Assembly: GCA_015060885.1 (NCBI GenBank)
Contig: SUXO01000004.1
Coordinates: forward strand, 23,652 to 87,651
Length of the DNA: 64,000 bases
Reading direction: 5' to 3'
Source: Bacteroidales bacterium
GTDB lineage: Bacteria; Bacteroidota; Bacteroidia; Bacteroidales; Bacteroidaceae
How positions within the stretch are numbered: position 1 is the stretch's first letter; each line of letters starts with the position of its first letter. A program made the translations under genes and the position numbers. Below are positions 8,535 through 17,420 of the stretch, piece by piece. Under the pieces are notes generated by a model. The model made no database searches. It was not told the origin of the DNA and saw only the letters and a program-made list of their open reading frames with translations.

Positions 8535-9449
8535 TTAGATTGTTATTCCCAAGACTTCGCATATAAGTGCCTCGCGCACATAGAGGCCGTTCTGTGCCTG
8601 CTGGAAATAGTAGGCTTTGGGGTTGTCGTCGACATCGTATGCTATTTCGTTGACACGGGGCAGCGGGTGCAGAATTTTAAGGTTGGGCTTGCTGCCTGCC
8701 AGCATTGCGTTGGTGAGGCGGTAGCAGTTTTTCACCTTTTCATACTCCATAAGGTCGCTGAAACGTTCGCGTTGTACTCGTGTCATATATATGATGTCGG
8801 CACTTGCAATCACATCCTCGTTGAACTCTGTGGTTTCGGTGAAGGAGATGTTGTTCTGGCGGCAGAATTCGCGGTACTCTTCGGGCATATGCAGCTCTTC
8901 GGGCGATATGAAATGGAATGTGGGGTTGAAGTGGCGCATCGCGTGCAACAGCGAGTGCACTGTGCGGCCGAATTTAAGGTCGCCCACAAGGTGTATATGC
9001 AGGTTTTCGAGCGTGCCCTGTGTCTTTTTGATTGAGTAGAGGTCGAGCATTGTCTGCGAGGGGTGCTGGTTGGCTCCGTCGCCGGCGTTTATGATGGGGC
9101 AGGGCGAAACCTCGCTTGCATAGCGTGCGGCTCCCTCCAAACGGTGGCGCATCACAATCGCATCGGCATAACTCGACACCATCATTATGGTGTCTTTCAG
9201 TGTCTCTCCTTTTGTTGCCGAGCTTGTGGCCGCATCGCTGAACCCTATTACTCTCGCTCCCAGGCGCATTGCTGCCGTTTCAAAACTCAAACGGGTACGT
9301 GTCGACGGCTCGAAGAATAGCGAACCTATCACTTTCCCGGCAAGAATGTCGCGGTTAGGGTTCTCCTCGAACTTGCTTGCCGTTTCCAGCAACGAAAGGA
9401 TTTTCTCGCGCGACAGGTCGTTTATAGATACCAGACTTTTGCTTTTCAT
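8535..9449 (-). CDS. pyrB: Aspartate carbamoyltransferase catalytic subunit
   Basis: Catalyses carbamoyl phosphate + aspartate to N-carbamoylaspartate, the committed step of pyrimidine synthesis, in the cytoplasm. At 304 residues it is full length. The carbamoyl-phosphate motif [14 protein letters not shown] (about residues 46-59), MRHRLEGAA, and the C-terminal [14 protein letters not shown] are all present. It is the first gene of a five-gene minus-strand run and is divergent from the PBP1A gene. Confidence 0.98.
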   Translation of the reverse strand: MKSKSLVSINDLSREKILSLLETASKFEENPNRDILAGKVIGSLFFEPSTRTRLSFETAAMRLGARVIGFSDAATSSATKGETLKDTIMMVSSYADAIVMRHRLEGAARYASEVSPCPIINAGDGANQHPSQTMLDLYSIKKTQGTLENLHIHLVGDLKFGRTVHSLLHAMRHFNPTFHFISPEELHMPEEYREFCRQNNISFTETTEFNEDVIASADIIYMTRVQRERFSDLMEYEKVKNCYRLTNAMLAGSKPNLKILHPLPRVNEIAYDVDDNPKAYYFQQAQNGLYVREALICEVLGITI

Positions 9450-9549
9450 TGTACCGTGTATATAAATTTGAAGATTTCTGTTTTGCCCTGTTTTTTACAT
9501 ACTGTAAGGCGAAAAGGGATAGATATCCGTTAAAGCCTCATTCTCTTTG

Positions 9550-9557
9550 TAAAGGTA
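9550..9557 (-). promoter_or_regulatory. Candidate -7 box for the pyrB operon
   Basis: On the minus strand TACCTTTA matches TAnnTTTG with one difference, about 100 bases before the pyrB start. The leader holds two short palindromes (TTACA/TGTAA near 9500 and GGATA/TATCC near 9520) that might have a regulatory role; this is weak. Confidence 0.35.
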
Positions 9558-9642
9558 AGAAAATATAATTGAAAAAAATATAGTGTGGCGGCATAAATTA
9601 TTCTATTTTTTTATTCATAGTTACTAATTGAAATATTTGTTG

Positions 9643-9650
9643 TAAATTTG
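9643..9650 (+). promoter_or_regulatory. -7 box upstream of the PBP1A gene
   Basis: TAAATTTG matches TAnnTTTG exactly, 54 bases before the ATG. No good -33 match is seen. Confidence 0.5.
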
Positions 9651-9704
9651 TAAGCTATTATAGTGCGCGGGTACAGAGCGCGTTTTTAATAAAGATAGGA
9701 CACG

Positions 9705-12044
9705 ATGATAAAGAAGTTTTTTATATTTATGTGGGCTGCCCTTGCAGCGGTTGTTCTGCTGGTGGCATTGCTCTTCTTTTCGATATCACAAGGCTGGATA
9801 GGTTATTTGCCCGATATAAACGAGTTGCAGAACCCGTCGTACAAGTTTGCCTCGCAGGTTATATCGGCCGACGGAGTAACCCTGGGTACCTGGTCGTACA
9901 GTAAGGAGAACCGTGTATATGTCGATTATAAAGATATATCGCCCAACCTCATAAAGGCTCTTATTGCCACCGAGGATGTGCGTTTCAAGGAACATTCGGG
10001 AATAGATGCCCGTTCGCTGTTGCGTGCAGTGGTAAAGCGCGGAATATTGATGCAGAAGAATGCCGGCGGCGGCAGTACCATTACCCAACAGCTTGCCAAG
10101 CTGCTCTACTCCGAAGTATCGGGCAGCGAGATTGAACGTCTTTACCAAAAACCCATAGAGTGGGTTATTGCCGTGCAGCTCGAACGCCATTATACCAAAG
10201 AGGAGATAATTACAATGTACCTCAACAAGTACGACTTCGGCTACAATGCCGTGGGCATAAAGAGCGCGGCCAATGTCTATTTCGGCAAGCTGCCGAGCGA
10301 ATTGAAGATTGAAGAGGCTGCAATGCTTGTGGGTATGTGCAAGAACTCATCGCTCTACAACCCCCGACGCCGCCCCGAAAAGACCCGCAATCGCCGTAAC
10401 GTGGTGCTCAACCAGATGGCAAAGGCAGGTTACATAAGCGAGGAGCAGTGCGAGGAGTTGAAGCAGACCGAAATGAAACTCGACTTTCACTCGACCGACC
10501 ACAAGGCCGGCCTTGCAACCTATTTCCGTCAATATCTGCGTGGCGTGATGACCGCCAAGAAACCCGAAAAGAAGAACTATCGCGGTTGGCAGATGCAGAA
10601 GTTCTACGAGGATTCCATTGACTGGGAAACCAACCCGTTGTTCGGCTGGTGCAACAAAAACGAGAAACCCGATGGCAGCAAGTACAATGTATATACCGAT
10701 GGCCTTAAAATATATACCACCATCGATTCACGAATGCAGAGATACCTCGAAGAGGCTGTTCAAGAGCACGTGGCCGGTTATTTGCAGGAGCGTTTCTTCG
10801 CTGCAAAGAAGAACAAGAAAACAGCTCCTTTCACCGACGAGCTCACAGTTGAGGAGGTCAACACCATTATGGAGCGTGCCATGCGCCAGAGCGACCGTTA
10901 CCGCGAAATGAAGAAGGGTGGTGCAAGCGAGGCCGAAATAAAGGAGGCTTTCAACACGAAAGAGGAGATGCGCGTGTTCACCTATGCCGGTATGAAGGAT
11001 ACGCTCATGTCACCTATGGACTCTCTGCGCTATTACAAGTATTTCCTGCGCACAGGAGTCTTCTCGATGGACCCCCATTCGGGCGAAGTTAAGGCCTACG
11101 TGGGCGGCCCCAATTTCAACTACTTCAAGTACGATATGGCCAACGTGGGCCGTCGCCAGGTGGGTTCAACCATAAAACCATTCCTCTATTCTCTTGCAAT
11201 GGAACACGGTTTCTCGCCCTGTGACGAAACACGTAACATAGAGCAGACACTCATTACCGAAGACGGTAAGCTGTGGAGCCCCAAAAACACCTCAAAGGCG
11301 CGTTACGGCGAGATTGTGGACCTGCGTTGGGGCTTAGCCAATTCGAATAACTGGATATCGGCCTATCTTATGAGCAAACTCAACCCCTATTCGTTGAAGA
11401 AGCTCATTCACCAGTTCGGCCTGCGCAACAAGGATATTGAGGCAACGCCCTCGCTCTGTCTGGGTGTTTGCGATGCTTCGGTTGCCGAAATGGTAAGTGC
11501 CTACACCGCCTTCGTAGGCAAGGGAATACGCACCCTGCCGCTCTATGTAACCCACATCGAGGATAACCAGGGCAACATTGTGGCGACATTCTCGGCGCAG
11601 AAGAACGAGGTTATCAGCGAGGAGAGCTCCTATAAGATGATTGAGATGTTGCGTGCCGTAATAAACGAAGGAACCGGTGGCCGCATCAGACGAATATACA
11701 AGATTAACGCCGATATGGGCGGAAAGACAGGTACCACGCAGAACAACTCCGACGGTTGGTTCATGGGCTTCACTCCCAAGCTTGTTACAGGCTGTTGGGT
11801 AGGTGGCGAGGAGCGCGATATCCACTTCGACCGTATGAGCGACGGGCAGGGTGCCTCAATGGCCCTTCCCATTTGGGGATTGTATATGAATAAGGTATAT
11901 GCCGACGAGTCGTTGCCATATACACAGGCAGACACATTTGATATTCCTCACGATTTCGACCCTTGTGCCAATAAACTTCTTGTGCCGGCAAAGGACGAAG
12001 AAGAGGAGGTTAAAATGGGTGGATTTGATGAATTGTTTCAATAA
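9705..12044 (+). CDS. mrcA: Penicillin-binding protein 1A (class A, bifunctional)
   Basis: Inner-membrane peptidoglycan synthase of 779 residues. A short cytoplasmic tail and one membrane helix (about residues 5-28) precede a GT51 glycosyltransferase domain with ATEDVRFKEHSGID (catalytic Glu) and GGSTITQQLAKLL. The transpeptidase domain has the nucleophile in GSTIKP (S488, K491), the second motif SNN in LANSNNW, and KTGTTQNNSDGWF. All three penicillin-binding motifs are intact. The C-terminal tail is short and acidic. kdsB follows after 11 bases. Confidence 0.97.
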   Translation: MIKKFFIFMWAALAAVVLLVALLFFSISQGWIGYLPDINELQNPSYKFASQVISADGVTLGTWSYSKENRVYVDYKDISPNLIKALIATEDVRFKEHSGIDARSLLRAVVKRGILMQKNAGGGSTITQQLAKLLYSEVSGSEIERLYQKPIEWVIAVQLERHYTKEEIITMYLNKYDFGYNAVGIKSAANVYFGKLPSELKIEEAAMLVGMCKNSSLYNPRRRPEKTRNRRNVVLNQMAKAGYISEEQCEELKQTEMKLDFHSTDHKAGLATYFRQYLRGVMTAKKPEKKNYRGWQMQKFYEDSIDWETNPLFGWCNKNEKPDGSKYNVYTDGLKIYTTIDSRMQRYLEEAVQEHVAGYLQERFFAAKKNKKTAPFTDELTVEEVNTIMERAMRQSDRYREMKKGGASEAEIKEAFNTKEEMRVFTYAGMKDTLMSPMDSLRYYKYFLRTGVFSMDPHSGEVKAYVGGPNFNYFKYDMANVGRRQVGSTIKPFLYSLAMEHGFSPCDETRNIEQTLITEDGKLWSPKNTSKARYGEIVDLRWGLANSNNWISAYLMSKLNPYSLKKLIHQFGLRNKDIEATPSLCLGVCDASVAEMVSAYTAFVGKGIRTLPLYVTHIEDNQGNIVATFSAQKNEVISEESSYKMIEMLRAVINEGTGGRIRRIYKINADMGGKTGTTQNNSDGWFMGFTPKLVTGCWVGGEERDIHFDRMSDGQGASMALPIWGLYMNKVYADESLPYTQADTFDIPHDFDPCANKLLVPAKDEEEEVKMGGFDELFQ

Positions 12045-12055
12045 ATAATGAATAT

Positions 12056-12823
12056 ATGAAATTTGTAGGAATTATTCCGGCCCGCTACGCTTCGACCCGT
12101 TTCCCGGGCAAGCCTTTGGCAATGCTGGGCGGAAAAACCGTTATTCAGCGTGTTTATGAGCAGGTAAAGGATTGCTTCGACGACCTTTACGTAGCAACCG
12201 ACGACCAACGCATCAAGGAGTGTGTCGAGTCGTTCGGCGGCAATGTCGTTATGACTTCCGAGAATTGCAACAATGGAACCGAGCGTTGCCTCGATGCCTA
12301 TAAACGCTTGAACCTCGATTGCGATGTAATTGTGAATATTCAGGGCGACGAACCCTTTATACAGCAGAAACAGGTTAAGGCACTTATCGCTTGTTTCGAT
12401 AACCCTGACACCGACATTGCCACACTTGTAAAACCCTTTGAGAAGGCCGACGGCATTGAACGTCTTGAATGTCCCAACTCGCCCAAAGTTGTTCTCAACG
12501 AGCAGGGCTTTGCCCTCTATTTCAGCCGTTCGGTAGTTCCCTATCTGCGTGGTGTTGAAAAGGAAAATTGGCTCGATAAGCACGTATTCTACAAACATTT
12601 GGGAATTTACGCTTATCGTGCGAATGTACTCGAAAAAATAACACAGCTCCCCCAATCGCCAATGGAGAAGGCCGAATCGCTCGAACAGTTGCGCTGGTTG
12701 GAGAACGGTTACAAGATAAAGGTGGGTGTTACCGACATTGAAACCATCGGCATAGACACTCCCGAAGACCTTGAACGTGCCAAAGAGTTCGCAGCATCGA
12801 TAGGTTTTGCCTGGAACGATTAA
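12056..12823 (+). CDS. kdsB: 3-deoxy-manno-octulosonate cytidylyltransferase
   Basis: Activates Kdo with CTP to CMP-Kdo for lipid A/LPS core assembly in the cytoplasm. The 255-residue length is normal. The nucleotide-binding start FVGIIPARYASTRFPGKPL, VNIQGDEPF and YKHLGIYAYR are characteristic. It lies between the PBP1A gene and an M16-like gene in an envelope-building cluster. Confidence 0.97.
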   Translation: MKFVGIIPARYASTRFPGKPLAMLGGKTVIQRVYEQVKDCFDDLYVATDDQRIKECVESFGGNVVMTSENCNNGTERCLDAYKRLNLDCDVIVNIQGDEPFIQQKQVKALIACFDNPDTDIATLVKPFEKADGIERLECPNSPKVVLNEQGFALYFSRSVVPYLRGVEKENWLDKHVFYKHLGIYAYRANVLEKITQLPQSPMEKAESLEQLRWLENGYKIKVGVTDIETIGIDTPEDLERAKEFAASIGFAWND

Positions 12824-12845
12824 AAGGCGCAAACAGTTGCTGACG

Positions 12846-14111
12846 ATGCCCGCTCCGCCAAAAATAGAACCAATGATACTCTCGCATTTGGCATTGCCCG
12901 TTACAACGGTGATGCCGAATGGTGTTGCTTTGCACTGCTTGCAGGGCGAAGAGAAGGGTATTGTGAGGCTCGACCTCCTGTTCAGGGGCGGCTATGCAGT
13001 GCAGGAGAAGCCTTTGCAGGCACTCTTTACCAACCGTATGTTGCGCGAAGGCAGTGCATCGCTTACCGGTGCCGCCATCTCACAAAAACTCGACTATTAC
13101 GGTGCCTGGATAGATATGTACTCCTCGCAGGAGTGCAACCACATAATATTGTATGTGCTTGCAAGACATATGGCAAGCCTGTTGCCCGTGGTCGAGGAGT
13201 TTGTAAAGAATCCCACATTCCCGCAGGAAAACCTCGCTGTGGTGAGTGCGAACAACAAGGCTCATTTCCTCATAAACAGCCAAAAGGTCGATGTAGTGGC
13301 GCAACGTCACTTCGAACACAGACTATGGGGTGCTTCTCACACGTTGGGGCACATTGTCGAGGCAACCGATTACGATAACATAACACGCGACGACCTTGTT
13401 GCCTACTACAACAAAGTATACTCTTCGCGCAACTGCACCATATTCTTGACAGGCAGCTGCGGGCAGGAGATAAAGGATGCCGTTGCCGCCTCATTCGGAA
13501 ATGCAGAGTGGGGCACTGCACAGGCCTTGACAACCGACGTGGCACCACCGGCTACCCAGCAGGGGAAACATCGTGTTGTACTTCCCGACACCTTGCAGAG
13601 CGCGGTTAAGATAGGCTCCTTCACTTTGCCGGCAAGCAACCCCGATATACACGACCTGCGCATTCTCAATGTACTCTTCGGCGGCTATTTCGGTGGTCGT
13701 CTTATGAGCAACATACGCGAGGATAAAGGGTATACATACGACATAATATCGGAAATAGATGCCTATGGCTCGCGTAACGCCTTTATGATAAGTTCGCAAA
13801 CGGCAACCGAGTATGTTGAGCCACTGCTCAAAGAGGTCTACCGCGAAATGGAGCGTTTGCGCAACGATGATATTCCCGCTGCCGAGGTGGAGCTTGTGCG
13901 CAACTACATAATGGGTGAGTTGTGCCGCGAATATGAGGGCTTAATTGCCAAGGCCGAGGTCTTTGTCAATGCATGGCTTTCGGGCGAGAGCTTCGCCAGC
14001 GTGAATGCATACATAGATGCAGTTGCGCACATAACACCGGAACGTTTGCAGGAGGTTGCACGTAAATACCTTCGCAGCGACGAAATGTTTGAAGTGGTTG
14101 TGGGTGCTTGA
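12846..14111 (+). CDS. M16-family peptidase homologue lacking the zinc site
   Basis: A 421-residue protein with the two-domain M16 (insulinase/processing peptidase) fold: an N-terminal half with MPNGVALHCL, and a C-terminal half with LNVLFGGYFGGRLMSNIRE, the usual second-domain motif. The catalytic HxxEH expected near residues 60-64 is absent; the sequence there is ALFTNRMLREGS. It is therefore probably a non-catalytic partner or binding subunit, like the alpha subunits of M16B pairs, but no active partner lies beside it. An upstream in-frame ATG at 12807 would overlap kdsB; ATG 12846 gives the more natural start. There is no signal peptide, so it is probably cytoplasmic. Confidence 0.85.
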   Translation: MPAPPKIEPMILSHLALPVTTVMPNGVALHCLQGEEKGIVRLDLLFRGGYAVQEKPLQALFTNRMLREGSASLTGAAISQKLDYYGAWIDMYSSQECNHIILYVLARHMASLLPVVEEFVKNPTFPQENLAVVSANNKAHFLINSQKVDVVAQRHFEHRLWGASHTLGHIVEATDYDNITRDDLVAYYNKVYSSRNCTIFLTGSCGQEIKDAVAASFGNAEWGTAQALTTDVAPPATQQGKHRVVLPDTLQSAVKIGSFTLPASNPDIHDLRILNVLFGGYFGGRLMSNIREDKGYTYDIISEIDAYGSRNAFMISSQTATEYVEPLLKEVYREMERLRNDDIPAAEVELVRNYIMGELCREYEGLIAKAEVFVNAWLSGESFASVNAYIDAVAHITPERLQEVARKYLRSDEMFEVVVGA

Positions 14112-14210
14112 TGCCCGCACAGCCCCAATGAAAAAGAATGGCTGCAATAGAGAGCTTGCCGAACATTGTTTGTTATCACCGGCTTTATTGCGGGGAAATG
14201 AAAGAGAATT

Positions 14211-15221
14211 ATGATAAAAGATTATAAAGAGTACTCACTGCTGTCGCACAACACCTTCGGGATTGATGTGCAGGCAGCACGATACATAGACTTTTCTACC
14301 GAAGATGAACTATCCGCGTTGTTGCAAAGCGGTACTGCCGGTGAGTCGCCGCTTGTCATAGGCGGTGGCAGCAATCTTCTTTTTGTAGGCGATTACCACG
14401 GCACGGTACTTCACTCTTCGATATCGGACATCAGCATAATTTCCGAGAATGATGAAGATGTCTTTCTGCGCGTGGGCAGCGGTGTCAATTGGGACTTGCT
14501 TGTGGAGTACACCGTGAACAACGGCTGGTATGGCCTGGAAAATCTCTCGCTCATACCGGGTGAGGTGGGCGCAAGTGCTGTGCAGAATGTGGGTGCATAC
14601 GGTGTGGAGGCCGGCGACCTCATAACGGAGATTGAGGCTCTTGCCATTAAGGATGGCGCGAAAACCGTGTTCTTGAATGGCGATTGCAATTACGGCTACC
14701 GCACAAGCATCTTCAAACGGGAAGAAAAAGGGAAATATGTAATAACATACGTTACATTTAACCTTAAAAAGAGTGCCGGGTTCAGGCTCGGCTACGGAAA
14801 TTTAAAGGAGCGTGTGGAGTCGCTTGGCGGTGCAACGCTTGCCAATGTGCGCAAGGCCGTGTGCGAGATACGTTCCGAGAAACTGCCCGACCCACTTGTG
14901 ACAGGCAGCGCCGGCAGTTTCTTTATGAACCCTGTGGTGCCAGATGAAAAGGCTGCCGAACTCGCCGAGAAATATCCCGCGATGCCGCAGTACAAGGTTG
15001 CCGATGGGGTTAAGTTGTCGGCCGGCTGGCTCATTGAGCAGTGCGGCTGGAAGGATACCCCACACGAAAGGGTAGGTGTGTACAAACATCAGGCACTTGT
15101 AGTAATAAACAGGGGCGGTGCCACCGGTGCCGATGTGCTTGCCTTTGCCACAGCAGTGTGCCGTTCGGTAGAGGAGCGTTTCGGCGTGGAACTGAAAATG
15201 GAAGTGAACGTAATAGAGTAG
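14211..15221 (+). CDS. murB: UDP-N-acetylenolpyruvoylglucosamine reductase
   Basis: FAD- and NADPH-dependent second step in UDP-MurNAc synthesis for peptidoglycan. At 336 residues it is the longer (type I, E. coli-like) form. Visible: the FAD-binding stretch PLVIGGGSNLL, IPGEVGASAVQNVGAYGVE, GYRTSIFK, and GSAGSFFMNP with the catalytic Ser. A GT-rich 99-base spacer separates it from the M16 homologue; the MBL hydrolase starts 5 bases after its stop. Confidence 0.98.
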   Translation: MIKDYKEYSLLSHNTFGIDVQAARYIDFSTEDELSALLQSGTAGESPLVIGGGSNLLFVGDYHGTVLHSSISDISIISENDEDVFLRVGSGVNWDLLVEYTVNNGWYGLENLSLIPGEVGASAVQNVGAYGVEAGDLITEIEALAIKDGAKTVFLNGDCNYGYRTSIFKREEKGKYVITYVTFNLKKSAGFRLGYGNLKERVESLGGATLANVRKAVCEIRSEKLPDPLVTGSAGSFFMNPVVPDEKAAELAEKYPAMPQYKVADGVKLSAGWLIEQCGWKDTPHERVGVYKHQALVVINRGGATGADVLAFATAVCRSVEERFGVELKMEVNVIE

Positions 15222-15226
15222 AGAGG

Positions 15227-15988
15227 ATGAAGCTTACTTTTCTTGGAACAGGAACTTCGACGGGTGTGCCCGAAATAGGGTGCTCGTGCGAAGTGTGTAC
15301 ATCGACCGATGCGCGTGATGCACGCTTGCGCTGTTCGGCTATGTTGCAGAGTGGCGACAGCAATATCCTCATCGATTGCGGCCCCGATTTCCGTACGCAG
15401 ATGCTGCGCACACCATTCCCGAAAATCGATGCCCTGTTGCTCACACACAAGCATTACGACCACACGGGAGGCATAGACGACCTTCGCCCATTCTCCCGTT
15501 CCCGTGAGATACCCCTCTTTGCCGACCGTGAAACAGAAATACAGGTGCGCTCAATGTATCCTTATTGTTTCAGCAGCAAGAAATATCCCGGTGTGGCAAA
15601 CATCACGTTACGCACAATAGATTATAAGAATCCCTTTATGGCAGCAGGTGTCGAGGTTACTCCCGTGCGTGTCTTTCACGGAATGTTTCCCATTATGGGC
15701 TATCGTTTCGGCAAACTCGCATACATAACCGATATGAGCTACATAGAGCCCGCCGAGCTTGAAAAGTTGCGTGGCGTTGAGGTGCTTGTGATAAATGCCC
15801 TGCGTTTCTCCAAGCCTCACAAAACACATCAGACCGTGCTCGAAGCACTCGACATTGTGGCTGAACTGAACCCTCGTGAAACATATTTCACTCATATGAT
15901 GCACCACATAGGGCTGCACGCGAAGATTGAGAAGTGCCTGCCACCCAATGTGCATCTTGCATACGACGGGTTGCAGATTGAGGTATAG
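15227..15988 (+). CDS. MBL-fold metallohydrolase (PhnP-like)
   Basis: A 253-residue metallo-beta-lactamase-fold phosphodiesterase. The opening FLGTGTSTGVPEIGCSCEVC with its paired Cys residues is typical of the PhnP group, and the metal motif THKHYDHTGG is intact, as are later His ligands (HGMFP, THMMHH). PhnP itself cleaves cyclic ribosyl phosphates, but no phosphonate genes are near, so the substrate here is open. ATG 15227 is chosen because the family N-terminus MKLTFLGTGTS starts there, just after an SD-like GAGAGG and the murB stop; a longer in-frame extension into murB is unlikely. Confidence 0.9.
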   Translation: MKLTFLGTGTSTGVPEIGCSCEVCTSTDARDARLRCSAMLQSGDSNILIDCGPDFRTQMLRTPFPKIDALLLTHKHYDHTGGIDDLRPFSRSREIPLFADRETEIQVRSMYPYCFSSKKYPGVANITLRTIDYKNPFMAAGVEVTPVRVFHGMFPIMGYRFGKLAYITDMSYIEPAELEKLRGVEVLVINALRFSKPHKTHQTVLEALDIVAELNPRETYFTHMMHHIGLHAKIEKCLPPNVHLAYDGLQIEV

Positions 15989-15999
15989 TGTCACAATTA

Positions 16000-16026
16000 A
16001 AGGGTGCACACATCGGTGACACCCTT
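16000..16026 (+). terminator. Hairpin after the MBL gene
   Basis: AAGGGTG and CACCCTT form a 7-bp stem with an inner CAC/GTG pairing. The following bases are only moderately T-rich. It lies 11 bases after the stop, between convergent genes, and could act as a weak terminator. Confidence 0.45.
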
Positions 16027-16128
16027 GAAAATGATTGAATTTTAAAGTATTTGTCGTAGGGGCAGACACCGCAGTCAGCCCTTTATGCCTTTATACATTT
16101 TTACATGGTATCTGCTCCGGTGATACCT

Positions 16129-17133
16129 TTATTTGAAAAACTTCAAATTATCGAACGAAGGAGATAGCTCGCCCTTTTCAATGCGATGTATGATATCCAC
16201 AACCGCATCGTTCATGGGAGTGGGAACACCCACCTTACGGCCGAATGTACTGACAACTCCATTTATGGCATCCACCTCACTCTTCTTGCCCTTTTCAAGG
16301 TCCTGCAACATACTCGCTTTCAGTTTGGCGTGCTTGCGTATGGCAATGGGAATTATGAAAAACGAGAACGCTTTTTTAATGCGGTTCTTGTAGTCGAGCA
16401 GTTTCACAATATCCTTGCCCTGGACCGGCTCAATCTTTATATTTCCCGCTGCACACACATCGATGCACTCCTTTATGAGAGCCTGTACAATGCAGCGCGA
16501 GGCCTTGTCGCCGGCCGCCTCGCCGAAGGTGCATCCAAGCACTGCGCTCATGCCCGAAAATGCCGAGTTTATGAGCAGCTTGCTCCATCGTGAACCAATG
16601 AAATTCCTGTCAATCTCCACAGGGCCCATAAGTTCCAACAAGGACTTCACGTCGTTGATGTGAGCATTAGGGGTTGGTTGTAGCGAACCAAGCGAGAAGG
16701 TTAGAGAGTCGGTGGCGCTTGTGAGCTCGCACACACCGGGACCGGTCATTGTGGCACCCCAGGCAACAGTGCAACCCAGCACGCGCTCCTCGCCCACAAT
16801 CTCGCCAATCTGCAATTCCGGTATGCCGTTCTGCAAGGTAACAATCACACCGTCGGGAGCAAGGAACTCCTTTATGCTGTTTACCACCTCGCCGTTCTGC
16901 TGTTGCTTGGTCATAAGGAATATTATGTCGTATGTGCCCGACATCTTGTCGGGAGTGTATGCAGTGACAGGCTGCGAGAATTCCACAGTTCCGGTAACCT
17001 TCGCACCTTGTTTCTGCAATGCCTCCACGTGTGCCTTGTTGCGGTTTATAAGTTCCACCTTACCGCCGTTCTTTGTGATGTACGCGCCCAGGATTGTACC
17101 CAGCGAGCCTGCGCCATATATTGCTGCTCTCAT
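16129..17133 (-). CDS. panE: Ketopantoate reductase family (2-dehydropantoate 2-reductase)
   Basis: NAD(P)H-dependent reductase of the ApbA/PanE family, 334 residues; the classic member makes pantoate for coenzyme A. The Rossmann start MRAAIYGAGSLGTILGAYI shows the GxGxxG motif; SRWSKLLINSAFSGMSAVLGCTFGEA matches the catalytic-Lys region of the C-terminal domain, and KKSEVDAINGVVSTFGRKVGVPTPMND is the family end. ATG 17133 is chosen over an upstream in-frame start because the Rossmann strand begins directly there. No other pantothenate genes are adjacent, so a different 2-oxo acid substrate is possible. Confidence 0.87.
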   Translation of the reverse strand: MRAAIYGAGSLGTILGAYITKNGGKVELINRNKAHVEALQKQGAKVTGTVEFSQPVTAYTPDKMSGTYDIIFLMTKQQQNGEVVNSIKEFLAPDGVIVTLQNGIPELQIGEIVGEERVLGCTVAWGATMTGPGVCELTSATDSLTFSLGSLQPTPNAHINDVKSLLELMGPVEIDRNFIGSRWSKLLINSAFSGMSAVLGCTFGEAAGDKASRCIVQALIKECIDVCAAGNIKIEPVQGKDIVKLLDYKNRIKKAFSFFIIPIAIRKHAKLKASMLQDLEKGKKSEVDAINGVVSTFGRKVGVPTPMNDAVVDIIHRIEKGELSPSFDNLKFFK

Positions 17134-17158
17134 AATTGTTTGTGTTTTGTTTATGGTG

Positions 17159-17166
17159 TAAAGATA
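17159..17166 (-). promoter_or_regulatory. Candidate -7 box for panE
   Basis: Minus-strand TATCTTTA (one mismatch to TAnnTTTG), 26 bases before the panE ATG. Confidence 0.45.
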
Positions 17167-17350
17167 GTGAGAGTTGTTCATTTTTGCAATAAAGAAGTGT
17201 GGGAAAAAGCTAAAAGACTCCCTCGTGCAGCCTCTCTTATTCCCCTTCTCGCAAACGATGCAAGGAGGGAGTAACGGAAAAAGTGAAGCTCTGCTTGCTT
17301 TTTGCGCATATTATTATCGTGATGTTGTGCATTTTATCAATGAATTTGCT

Positions 17351-17358
17351 TATATTCG
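17351..17358 (+). promoter_or_regulatory. Candidate -7 box for ettA
   Basis: TATATTCG (one mismatch to TAnnTTTG), 63 bases before the ettA ATG. The 287-base spacer between panE and ettA contains no gene. Confidence 0.4.
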
Positions 17359-17420
17359 CAGAAGTTTTATAAATAAGGTATATTTTGCATTAAAAGATTC
17401 TAAAAAACAATAAATAATTT

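Noticed and set aside
12807..12846. Earlier start of the M16 homologue inside kdsB
   Set aside because: The added residues (basic, no family similarity) overlap kdsB; ATG 12846 fits the domain start.
15041..15226. Earlier start of the MBL-fold gene inside murB
   Set aside because: The extra 62 residues are Arg/Cys-rich read from murB in another frame; the family start MKLTFLGTGTS is at 15227.
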